This document shows, one piece after another, positions 23,798-55,800 of a stretch of DNA of 64,000 nt. Both the position numbers and the translations under genes were made by a program. Numbering within the stretch: position 1 is the first letter of the stretch; each line of letters begins with the position of its first letter. Location of the stretch: the NCBI RefSeq assembly GCF_048128805.1, contig NC_136000.1:18878446-18942445 (forward strand), written 5' to 3'. Below the pieces are notes generated by a model that saw nothing but the letters and a program-made list of their open reading frames with translations, ran no database searches and had not been told where the DNA came from. The DNA is from Centroberyx gerrardi. Lineage: Eukaryota; Chordata; Actinopteri; Beryciformes; Berycidae.

Positions 23798-24480
23798 CCT
23801 TTAAGCTACATACATGTTGGTGGTATTAAGACATGGGTTTAAAGAGGCAACGGTATAATGCAATGCAACTTTCTCTGCCTATTGACAGTGATTTGGGGTG
23901 TTGCAGTAACAAGCAGATGCGCTACACCTTTCTAAAATGTCACTTTACCCATTGTGGTGTCAAGCATCCAGCTGTCTACTCGTCATTAAATGAATTTTAA
24001 TGAGTCGTCCCCTTCTAACCAGGAAGAAGCCTTAATCACCTTTTGGCAAAAAAAGCCCACAAACACAACTACTTTTGCCAGTTTTATGAGCAACCGATTA
24101 GCTTCTGATGGACTTTATTAGATCGGGCAGCAAACACGGAGAGAAACCTGAACTTTGTATTGTGAGACGCTTCACCAAACAGTGAATGACAGTTTTCCCA
24201 TGCGCATCTCAGCCTCAGTTCTGGTAAAAGCAGGAGCCGATTCCCCTCTGCACAGCACTGGGTGCAACTCTAAGTTGTGTAATTCTGTGTATTTGTGTAC
24301 TTTGCACCGATTTCCCACTGAGGTGAATTCTGAATTTTCAGCAAAGTAAACATGACATGGTATACCTGGTAGTGTTTTCTTCCCATTATGCAATCTAACT
24401 ACTTTAATGCCCCTGCTATTTGTCATTGTGGCTAAAAGAAATACTAAAACACAACAGCTAATTGTGAAATAATTTTTGTG

Positions 24481-24486
24481 TTTATT
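24481..24486 (-). terminator. polr3b: Candidate poly(A) signal of polr3b
   Basis: AATAAA on the minus strand, 272 nt past the polr3b TGA; this gives a short 3' UTR of about 24460-24757. Confidence 0.6.
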
Positions 24487-24757
24487 ATGTACACATACAA
24501 AGAGCATCATGTATTTATGATGAGAAACTTGCTTTCAAAAACTATTAACATAATGAGAAACACGAAAAAAAAATACTGTTTTAAATTTTACAGTTTTCTG
24601 GTTTGTGAACAACAAAAAAATTGAAAACGCTCATAACTTTTGCCCATTCATTACAGCTTTTACTACTTAATTCATGTCAGACTTGTCAACTTAGCTCCTT
24701 GGCTCTAAACCTTAAATTTTCTAACGTACACAAACCCTGTCTCTGTCCTTGTCCAGG

Positions 24758-45305
<20,548 letters not shown>

Positions 45306-45674
45306 GGCTGTTTCTATCCCTCAGCCGCAAATAAGCAAAATTGTGGACATATTGTCAATGTTTATCCAGGCACAGGAAGCTGCTACAACATGCGTCCCTA
45401 CTGGTGTTGCAGTGTAAAACGTCCGTGTGCTGCCTGGGGAAAAAAAGAAGCCAGAATGTGTTCCGCATGTTGCAACGTTATCTGGTCGGGAGAAATAGAG
45501 GAAATAAACTTGATTGCTTTATCTAATATATGGCAAGTGTCTGTATAAATACATATATTTAATGTTTAATAGTCATGCTATCCACAAATCAATCAACACT
45601 CTTGATTACAGTAGCACAAAGAAATGCTTTAAGTTTATTACATCGGTTAAATGAAACAAGACAATCTTTTTCTT
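45306..45674. other. Compact polr3b upstream region / endoU 3' flank
   Basis: Only 618 bp separate the polr3b ATG from the endoU stop, so the polr3b promoter must lie here (about 45306-45660), downstream of endoU in the same direction. No TATA box seen. I see no other feature. Confidence 0.55.
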
Positions 45675-45680
45675 TTTATT
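45675..45680 (-). terminator. Candidate poly(A) signal of the endoU gene
   Basis: AATAAA on the minus strand, 244 nt beyond the endoU stop codon. Confidence 0.5.
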
Positions 45681-45923
45681 GGCACCGAGGACATCATAGA
45701 AAAAAGACAAAATATAAGATATAAAAAAAAGCAACAGCCAGTTACTTTGTAGAAAAGGTTACATGTGTTAATAATGAACATGTAGCCTATGCTTACTATA
45801 TATGGTCCTGAAAAAACATAAAACCTAACATCTATTTCATATCTATTCCTGATGTCCCTTATTTTTTTTTAGCATAATCTATGAGGACGTAAACATCACT
45901 GGGTATAAAAACTTGAAGTCAGT

Positions 45924-46857
45924 TTAGTGTGAATGCTGCCTCAAATGCCTGCTGTTGCTGCTGAGCAGTTTTGGGTAGGCTGTGCCCAGCGAGCGTCCGT
46001 GCCGGACGACCACCAGCTCCATCTGGCACTGGTCGATGTTCACCAGCACCGTGGTGCTTCGCTCCGTGTTCATGAGGAAGACGATGGTGAAGAGGGCCAT
46101 CTCGAACTCTGGGCTGGCCCCGATGAAGGCGCTGCCGACCGGCTTCACCAGGCCGTGCCAGCTGAACTGCAGGTTCAGGACGTGGTCGTCTTGATCAGGC
46201 TGTGGAGGGAAACAGGGAATCAATAAGACCAGACACACTAGAGCAGTCATAACTACAGTTTTCATATAGTATTTATTGTATCTGTATTGTAGCTTATTTT
46301 ATCATGTACTATTGTAATATGCTTTGGCAACACTCAATACTACCTGATTCATGCCAATAAAGCTTTCTCTGAGTCTAGTATCAAATGAATTTACATGACA
46401 ACAGGCTTTGTTGTTACAGTAGAAACCTCTGGCATTAATTAGTCATGATATTTAACAGGTGTGTGTATCTCTATTCATGGACTGAATAGATGAAGGTCTA
46501 GAAGACCGTAATGTTTTCTGGACAGTTTTTTGTCACTCTGCAGCACTTTTTGAAGTCAGTTTTACATTGGTGAGGTCTCTTATGTTTGGACATTACTTTT
46601 TCTGATAAGTGTGCGGGTTTCTTTCATATTCACACTAGGGCTGGGCGATATGAAATAAACTATATATCATGATAATCATAGGGATGTTTATCAATATTGA
46701 TATATATCATGATATCTGCTCACATTTGTGAAATCACATGGTAATTGAACCAACTGATGTTCATTACATTGCATTGCATGATAATGTCGATATCAAACCA
46801 AAACTATGTAACTCTAATGATATTCCATAAAAGATGGCAGATGTAATTTTGTTAGAA

Positions 46858-46903
<46 letters not shown>

Positions 46904-49900
46904 TATATATGCTTGGTATCATTAATTTAGACAATAGAATTGGGTATCACAATATTTCCTATATCAGAATTTCATCACAGTATGACTCTTTTAAAGATGA
47001 TATATGATAATATTGAATTATCACCCAGCCTTACTGTGCTTTTTCTTGAAACCAGCGCACCTTGAGTACATATGTATCCATGTTCTTTTTTGTTACAGTA
47101 GAAACAGAAGATTTCTTCTTATACTCACTGTGTCATGATCTCTGGCCTTGTATCCTTTGTAGTCCAGGTGTCTGTTCTTCTCCTGCAGGTAGAACTGGAT
47201 CCAGTTGTGGAAACCGATGATCTCTCTTCCAGACCTCGTCTCTCCAACGAACACGTGCTCGAATCCACAGGAGTCCACACTGTTGAGTGTGTTAGATTAG
47301 AAATATGCAAATCTCACACAAAACACACCCTCAGGTCAGAATATTCAAATAATCTACATTAACAAATCCTTGGATTGCTTTCTGTTCAGTTTTATCTAGA
47401 AACTGATTTAGTTATGAATCTAACAAAAAGGTATGGGCTTTAGTTAAGTCTAAGGAAGTTTTGGAAGTTTTGTATCTTACCCTCCGTTGCGGTCCCTGTG
47501 GTAGAGGTGGAACCAGATCAGGTACAGCTGACTCCTGAACGACCTCAGGTCAGATCTGGACTGGCCTTTGCTCACCAGGTACTTATGAGCCCGCTGCCAA
47601 GAAATCAGAAATATGACGATTAATATCAATACAAACCGGACTCAACTGTGAGAAGATCTCACATTATATAACAGATCAAATGAACAAAGTGAGTGAAAGC
47701 AGACTGTCTGGGTTGAACAGACTCCACAGGCCTGCATGGGACAAATATATCAGAACTTTACATTTATTCACAAATATCACACTTTTTAACTATATATACA
47801 CCTTTTGACTACAGGTGAAATACTCCTAAATCCTACTATGTTTCTAGGAATATTTTAAATGTTCTGCAAGTGCTATTTCAGTGTTATGAATATATAAAAT
47901 TATATGAAACATGTTTTGAATACGTATTGACATTTGGCATTTGTGGAGAAAACAATCATATATGAGAAATATTATGGACGGTCTAAGGGGAAAATAATTA
48001 TATTAGTACAATATTTTAATATTTAGAAATTATTAGCCGTTACATCTTAGTGCTTTTTTTTTTTTTTTTTTAATGTACTGTTATCCTGCCTCAATGTTGT
48101 CCCGTGTTGAACTCTGCTAGCTGCAAAACAAATTGCCCCTCGGGGAAATAAAGCTTTACTCTACTCAGTTTGGATTATTATATCTAAACATAATAAAAAA
48201 GCAAATTCCTCCACAGATATATAGCTAAATAGTTTAAAAACATGAATTGGTGGTGGAGAAACACTACATCCAGTAATGAGCTTGACTACCAGAGAATGAA
48301 TCAAACACTAAACTATGTATTCGTCCTCTGGAGAAGACGCTTGAGGACCTTTTGTCCTGAAGTGCAGCTAACATCCTCCTCCTCAGGTCTTTTCTGACTA
48401 ATGCACCTTTCTTCCAGATAAGACAAGTCTGTCCGCGTGTTTTCAGGGATCCTCTCTGGGGAGACTGCAGAGGCCAAGACAGCATTCCTCAGCTGCACAC
48501 AAATGTTTTAGATATACCATTCCCCCCCCCCCCCCACATCATGAGCTGATGCATTCAATGACAAAGAGAGACAGGAAATTACAAAAATCCCTCCGGAGTT
48601 CAGCTGCTCAGACCGCAAAGAGTAGCCAAGGAAAACAAAGTTTCAAGTTTAAAATTACAATCTAACCATCCAGACTGAGCTGCAAAACAAAACAAACAGG
48701 CGGAATAAATGAGGTCTGCAACAATGGGAAATATTTTACTCATTATGCAAGACTGCTGATATGTCATTATAAACACAGACAGAAGTATGTGAACTGTTAG
48801 AAGGTGGTTTGGTTGTAACATGTCAGCCTGACCTTCATGACCTCTGTGTCTAAGACGGCATCCAGGAAGAGGTTGTTCTCCGTCCGCTCCTCTGTGGAAA
48901 CGTGTTCTGCCACGCCCGTCGACCGCTCATAGTTGTCCAGGAGCTTCATGAAACCTGCAGACAGTTAGTCCACTCAGCAGTGTGTTGGTGGAAGACTCAG
49001 ATTACCTCATTAAAACACACACAGTGAATATATTATAGTTATAAACTGCAAGGGTGGAAGTAACTAATTCCATTTACTCACGTTACTGTAAGTGAGTAGC
49101 TTTTTTGTGCCCTTGTACTTTTTTGAGTTTGAACTCTTTTCTAAAAAAGTAACTCAGTAACTTTTACGTTTTTAAGTACATTTTAAATAAGCCACTTTAT
49201 ACTTTTACTAGATTTTTAGACCAGTAATTTTTTTTTCCACTTAAGTAAAATATCAGCAAAATACTCATACTTTAGTAGCACACTGTAGTACTAAATTGTT
49301 ATACAGTATGTTGCAAAGACACTCACGGGAAACAGTGGTTGTGGTCTGCAGTTTGGTCTCGTTCACCTGGGAAAACAGAGGCAGGGAGGCATGGTCCTGT
49401 GCAACATGGCTGCCTTGGCTTACGAAACCAGCTTTACCCTGGAAAATACAACCACAAAAAACTTTGTAAGAACAGAAATACTAAAAAATGTTGTCTTGAA
49501 AACAACCAAAGTTATGTTCCACACCTGAACAGAGATAGTGTAGTCTATCCCAGGATTCATGCGATTCACATCCAGCCTCCACAGCTCATTGAAAATACTG
49601 GACAGCTCCTGGTTTACAGCTTGTCTGTGAAGTAAAAGTCATGTAGAAGCAACAAACAAAAACTGTCAGGCTGACAGACAAATTGCACACTTATAATTAA
49701 TGGGAAATGTTATAATGTTAATATACTGTACCTTGATGCATTCAGTTCACTGAAAAACACTGCAAGCAGGACAAGGAGTCCACAGAACCTGTGTTACATA
49801 ACATTTGGGGATGTGTCAGATACATTAACATTTCTATTAATCAATTTAAAAGTGGGAAAAATCAACATACTTATGCTTCATCTAATTCAGCCTGTAACGT

Positions 49901-50125
49901 GAAGTGCACTTTAGAAAAACCTGAATATCTCTATTGGTTGTGTAAGTATTCCCAGACATAACTTCAGACAGAACCCAGACACCAGCAGGATCAATTGCAA
50001 CACTCATGTTTGCTCTCGAGTGCCTCTTACTAATCTCCAAAACTCAACTTGTCTGTACAGGAAAACATATTTTACAAATGCTGTTAGGATGATTTAGACA
50101 AAATGAAAACACACCTTGCACCCAT
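45924..50125 (-). CDS. Secreted EndoU-family poly(U)-specific endoribonuclease, complete
   Basis: Eight coding exons: 50115-50125, 49732-49788, 49525-49624, 49327-49438, 48833-48954, 47481-47593, 47129-47279, 45924-46199. Total 942 nt, 313 residues, stop TAA 45924-45926. The first coding exon is only 11 nt. An N-terminal signal peptide (FCGLLVLLAVFFSELNAS) is followed by one XendoU domain of about 270 residues. Catalytic candidates: His180 (GFEHVFVGE), His196 (GFHNWIQFY) and Lys241 (LVKPVGSAF); the His-His spacing of 16 equals that of XendoU His162/His178. Known: this metal-dependent family cuts RNA at uridines leaving 2',3'-cyclic phosphates; mammalian ENDOU (placental protein 11) belongs to it. 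Fish carry several paralogues (endou a-d); endouc is the likeliest by size, but I cannot settle it. No somatomedin-B domain precedes the catalytic domain. Confidence 0.93.
46636..47033. mobile_element. hAT-type MITE (TAGGGCTGGGCGATAT family), endoU intron 7
   Basis: About 398 bp; left end TAGGGCTGGGCGATAT, right end ATCACCCAGCCTTA, same family as 54583-54975. Contains an (ATT)n run at 46858-46898. The right end and the flanking duplication have decayed. Confidence 0.75.
46858..46898. repeat. (ATT)n microsatellite inside the MITE
   Basis: About 13 ATT units. Confidence 0.9.
48078..48170. repeat. Dispersed-repeat 3' tail, endoU intron 5
   Basis: ATTGCCCCTCGGGGAAATAAAG preceded by GTGTTGAACTCTGC: a hairpin-forming CCCC/GGGG pair then AATAAAG, a common 3' end of fish retroposed repeats. 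A T-run lies on its left side (48055-48071). Confidence 0.4.
49051..49290. mobile_element. Fish MITE-type repeat (GGTGGAAGTAAC family), endoU intron 4
   Basis: Opens GGGTGGAAGTAACTAATTCC followed by repeated ACTTTT, GTAACT and AAGTAC words, a well-known fish short repeat; a second copy in opposite orientation lies at 19845-20254. Right end approximate. Confidence 0.6.
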
Positions 50126-51870
50126 GGTAGTCTACTTGTTGAAGTCTCCACTCTGGCAGTGTGATGTAAAGTACAGCGACCACTTGGATTTTACTGTCCG
50201 TTCAGTGGAAACCCGATTTGTAATCAACAAGAATCAGCCGATGCAGGTTGCTGTAGCCAACTGAGCATGCGCGATCTACATAGCAAGAGAGCCCTGGTGT
50301 AAAGCATTTAAGCAGCGAGCCACCAGATGGCGCTCTGCTTCACTGTGTGTGAAGTACAGCGTGGAGTGGCTTATTACTGCCTTATTAAACACACAAGTAA
50401 TACACCATTTTATAAAAAAAAAACATTAAAAAAAAAAAAGGAGAGGAAGGTAAAGGTTCAATAAATCTTTTATTTTTAATCGATGATAATTACACTTTAT
50501 TATGAGAGAATTGCACATTTGAATGGTAGTCTACTTGATAAACTAAACTTGACTGTTGACTAAAAAACGTGTCTTCTTAGCTGCTAGCTAGGTAGTGGCT
50601 ATGGTTTTATAGCTTTCTGGGCAGATAAATGTTAATAAAATAAAATAATTTGCATGATTACTTCCAAAACAGTTTTAATGTTTTATATATATCCCACTGT
50701 AGTGATTACGCATGAAAACACATATTCTACACTACCACTGCTCAATATGCAGGCCAGGGTGGTAGCAAACTGCTGAATTTTAAAATCCAGAAAGATAGGA
50801 CACCATACTCAATTACATGAGTGAGTTTGGATAATCCACATGTGAACACTGCATTAGTGAAGCCAGCATTTACTTCTATGCTCCTCCTAAGTAGAATGAA
50901 CTGCAAGTCAGTCTGTATTTTATAGACATGTGCATGTTTTTAATGCAAGTTTCACTGTATAGGAGGCCTATGCAATACAGTTTGTATTGCAGGGTGTCAT
51001 TGTGAAAGGAAGCTCAGCTTTCAATTGGCCCTCCACGGAAAAATAAAGACTTTCTTCCAGGCAGCAAATCAGTTCCAGACAGTCTGCTGGGCTTCAAAAT
51101 AAATGACGCCTCAAATCTCCTCCCAGATAACTCTCAGTGTAGCTATAAGATAGTTGACACAACAAATTAATCAAGCCGTTTCCTAATATATTTTTATATA
51201 TTTCAGATGTGTTACTTGGTAAAGTTCCTGCCAGACGCTCTATGGGAAGCAGCCAAACAAAAGCAAGTCCCCTAACATCCTGGTCCTCCAGACAAGTTGC
51301 TAATGTTAACAGCGTGTGCTGTCTAATAACGTCCGTCTTCCGGATAGATTAATTAAATAATTGTGCAGTTTTTGTGACTAATGCTCCTGCAATCCAGGCA
51401 CTAACAATTTGGTCTCATTGTTAGTTGTCTCATGTAGCTTTGAAAACTCTCACATTAAAGTGGGGATTGTCAGGCCTGTTTTAAAGCCGTCATATATTGT
51501 GAATTGACATGTAACTTAATATGACTCTCTAGTATAGTCGACTGTTTGTCATGTAGTTGCTTCAGAGATTTTTTTCCATGTGGGTTTTCCATTATTTTGG
51601 AAGACAGGTTGCTTGACGCAGGTGTCTCCAAGCACATGTTCAAAGTTTTTTTTAGTGCATGTTGTTCTACTATAACGCATTTACTTTCCATACCAAGACT
51701 TTATCAAAGACTTTGCACTTATACAAAGACTGTCCATTTCTTTAACAGCCAGGGTTTGGACATGCTCATCTGTCCGTGGGTAGGAAAGTGAGCAACTTAC
51801 CCATGATGCCTCCTGTCCCTCGTCTGTAAGACAGCGTTGAGGACTGAACACTGTGAAACTGAGAAACAGC
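50126..51870. other. Intergenic between endoU and ppfibp1
   Basis: About 1.75 kb without a supportable gene. It must contain the endoU promoter near 50126-50350, where an NRF1-like GCATGCGC (50270-50280) is present. The rest is AT-rich unique sequence; nothing further recognised. Confidence 0.5.
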
Positions 51871-51888
51871 CCAACTGGTTTAAATTAC

Positions 51889-51894
51889 TTTATT
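51889..51894 (-). terminator. ppfibp1: Candidate poly(A) signal of ppfibp1
   Basis: AATAAA on the minus strand, about 980 nt past the stop codon; implies a 3' UTR of about 51870-52873. Confidence 0.45.
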
Positions 51895-52873
51895 GACCTT
51901 AAAAATGGATAAACGTAAAAAACACAGTACAAACTATCTTCTCAGGTGTGGTCAAGGGCTGCAGAACAATATTATTACTCTGAGATGACCTTACATTATT
52001 TTATCTCACAAATATGAATATGCCACAACAAGTTTCCAAATATAACCATGTGTCAGCCAACAGGAGTCTATTTGTAGTAAAAATAACAATAAATGACAAG
52101 CTCTTCTGTTAATATTTTGGATTTCAATACCATGCGATGATATATTCATTAGCCTTTGTACTGTGTGATATGTATTGGTGCAAACGCATGCAGAATGTTA
52201 CTGGGGTGTGAAGAATTGCAAAATGTTCAGGATAGGGTAAAAAAAAATAAAAAATAAAATAAAAAAAGACATTTTCCATTTAAAATCAGATGGGCTTACA
52301 AGTTCTGTAGAAAACATAGCAGCTGTTTTGGAGTTGTTACTTTATACTGAGTTCTAAAAATGGGAAAATCTGCACAGCACATTACTTCTGAATAAAGTAC
52401 ATCTCTTCGCTCCAATATTTCTAGTCAAAAGGCTGTTTTAAAAGACATATATTAACTCTTAATTGGCATTTTCTAGATGTCATATTTCTGCTGGTTGATG
52501 CATCAGTTAAACCATAAAACAGGAAGATGCCCAGTATATAAAGGATGAGTACAAAATATCTCCAGTAACCAGCTGGCAGGCAAACAGTGGTGTCGCCCTA
52601 AAGTTTCCCTCCATCGTCAGAGAGGACAGTTGAAATGGAGCGACATTTCAGGAGTAATAGTGGCTACTGGAGTGTAGGCTTTCACAACACCATCGTTTTA
52701 AAAAAAGAAAAACAAGAAAACTGTATAATACTTTTGGCTCATCTTCAAATGTAACACTACAAAGGAGATCCGGGAGCATTCGTGGGGTTTGGTGAAACAA
52801 GTCTGTGTGCGAGCGGAGAGGGTTGGCACAGAGTTTCATTCATAGCAGGACTCGGTCACATGGTGTTACGGCC

Positions 52874-55800
52874 TCACGCGTTCGACTCCTCGTCTGTTAC
52901 GCTGGGGTTTGGAGAATTTGAGATCTCTTTGAAGAATTCGTCATCTTTCAGCATGCTCTGGTAATGCAGTACAGGGGGAAAAAAATATTAATTTTACAGT
53001 CAACAGTTTGTGAAATGATGACAGAAATGGCACCGTACGAGTTCCGGTCACTTCTTAATGCGCATTACATTAAATATTCTCACCGTCAGGTTTTGGATGC
53101 CTTCAGAGAAAGCTCCAATCTGTCTCACAGTTCCCTCCGAGTCGTCCATCTGCAGAAAGAAGTAGCTTTTCAACCCCATAAATTTAAACCTACAGTAGAA
53201 TTTAGTGAGGTTATGTAAACCTTGAATTAACCAGTTAGTTCTATTGAGAGTATAAATCTCTATAAAGAGAGACCTGAGCAAAAGAGCAGCGTTAATGACA
53301 AACTTAAAAGTTGCAGACAAGGTAAAACAATGTAAAAAAACAAAAATTACATCTAAGTCACATTAAAAGTAGTACTGGTGCGGATGGTAATTGCCTACGA
53401 CAAAAGAAGATATCTAGAATAATACAATGCATATTTGTTAATGCTTTAAGTTGTATGAAACAATCATTTAATGGGCCCTATGAAGATCAAGTTCTCCTTG
53501 CTTACCTGTTCTAGCCTGTCAAGGTCATCCTCGTAGATCTGGAGCTCCACTCCAAAGCCTTTCTGGAAGCTGCGTCCCTTTGGCATCTCCACATCCATGG
53601 GACACACATACTCCTCACTGTCTTCCTGCTTTTTCTTCCTCAGACTGCCGAAGCTGCCAAATGTCAGTTTCCTTGGCTGGTAGGTATGGAGAGAAAGGGC
53701 AAAGAAAAATAAACATTTTACACAGCTACCGTCAGATAAACACAGAGAAATGCACATGTCCGTACTGTAAGGCAGGTAAGCATAGACCGTCTATCCTACC
53801 TTGACCTTGGCAGTGGCAGTGAGCAGGTTGTAGTCAGGGTTTTCGAGACACTCCTGTTTGTTCTGCTGGGCCTCTGAACCAACCAGCAGGTTGAAGTGGG
53901 TGGCGAGGTGTCGGCGCAGCAGAGTCTTGTTGGGGGGGATGTTCAGCAGCAAGGCCATGGTCTCCACATTGAACCGCGGCTCCAGAACCTGAGGACAGGG
54001 GAGAGGTATAACTTAATGATACTTTTAGGGTAATCATAAGTTTCTCAGGAAGACCGCACATCTGGCCCCCTCACCATCAGGCCTCCATGCACGCCGCTGC
54101 CTCTCAGGTTGGGGGCGTATTCTGCGAGGTCCGCAGAGCGCAGCCACTCCATCACCCTGTGGTTGGTCCACTGGGAGATCTCTGCTGGCGAAATGTTGTT
54201 CTACGGTCACAGCACAAGGAAGGGGGATGAACAAATTCAACAAGTTAGTAATGAAAATGATGCTTACACAGTTGCATACTGTAAAATGAAAGAATGAGCA
54301 TCCTTGAGTATGATTCTCAATTCTTTTATGGGAAAAAAAACTGGCGAGCACTCTCAACTCTTCTCTTCTCAGGTGATTGTTAAGTGAACCCACCTCGTCA
54401 GACGGTCTGCGGCGCAAGCAGTTGGGTTCGTAGTTGTTGAGTCGGAGCACTTGAATAGCTCTCTTGATACTGAGGTGATGCAGGACGCTGCCCACCTTCA
54501 GAGAAAGCAGGTCATCCTGAGGGACAAAGTAAAACATAGCCGACTTAGAATTCAAACAATAAAAGCAAACTTCAGTTGAAACTAGGGCTGGGCGATATAT
54601 TGTATAATATAGATATTGTGGTATGAGACTAGATATTGGATTTTGGTTATTGTAATATTGTGAAATAACTTAAATGTTACTTCATTCTGGTCTTAAAGGC
54701 TGTTTTACAGTAAACTGATAACATTTTCTGAACTCTTATTAGCCTGTTCTGGCTGAGTAAAATGAACAATGATTGGCTTTACCTGCTCATCATATCCACA
54801 TAACTTATTAATGACTGATTACTAATGATCATTACTCATTTTCAAAATGTTCTTGTGTGTAAATATCTTATGAAAGCATGAATACTCATTCCCAAAATAC
54901 TGTCACATTATCGATATTGAGGTATTCGGTCTAAAATATTGTGATATTTGATTTTGTCAATATCGCCCAGCCCTAGTTGAAACTGTGACAAACAACTCAT
55001 TTTAAGACTCATTTTTTGCAATAAAAAATTAAGTCTGTGTACCATAGAAGCCATTGTAAAAGAAATTAGTTTGAAGAAAGCCAGAGGCTGTGATGTAGCT
55101 TCAGTATTATCACAGATATTATGGGTGCGACTAGGCCATCTCCAGTGGTACTAATCATACTCTTCATGCAGCCTAATGCGAGATGGCACTGGAATCGTCA
55201 GCCCTACTTCTCCGCGGGGCCTGGGGAGTCAGTGCATGTCTCTCGCCAACACTCACCACTGTCATGTAGTGCAGCATTCGACCATCCACCCTCCCCTCAT
55301 CAAACTGGGTCTTATACTGAGGCAGACCAATGTCATCGAGCCATCCTGAGAGAGGAGGAGAGAAAGGAAGGGGAGAGAACAGAGTGTCACATGAGGGAAG
55401 TCAACCTGACAGTCAAATCTAAATCCTTCTATGTAAAACTCATCCAGAAAAACAAATTACAAAAGAAGATTTCCTTTAACAGTCTTCTTTTTTTTGAAAT
55501 GCAGTGTGTCTGTGTTTTCACCAGAAGAGCAATAGCCCACTGCTAACTTGATTCATCTCTTGGACTGGCAGCTGATACTCACTTGTCACCCAGTTGTAGT
55601 CCAGCTTGCCCTTATTGTCCTCCTCCTCTGAGCCCAGGGCCTGCAGGGCGAGCTGCAGCTTCTTTCTGTGCAGCGGGTGCTTGATGCCGAGCTCCTAAAC
55701 ACACACAAGGAGACAAGTGAAGATTATACACAGCATCCCCGGGGCTCTACACAGACATAGTTAGCCTGACAACAAGGATTATTTCCATCCATTTCACAGA

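Larger units (their letters stand above)
22086..24457. other. Intergenic: rfx4 upstream region and polr3b downstream region
   Basis: About 2.4 kb between rfx4 and the polr3b 3' end. It holds the rfx4 promoter (not pinpointed), a G-rich block at 22220-22325, GT microsatellites at 23751-23797 and an AT-rich segment at 23930-24130 with the near-palindrome CATTAAATGAATTTTAATG and a SOX-like CCATTGTG. Open frames here are short, without domains, or G-rich. Confidence 0.55.

Noticed and set aside
45933-46226. 97-codon open frame antisense to endoU exon 8
   Set aside because: Mirror of a GC-rich conserved coding exon; no independent support.
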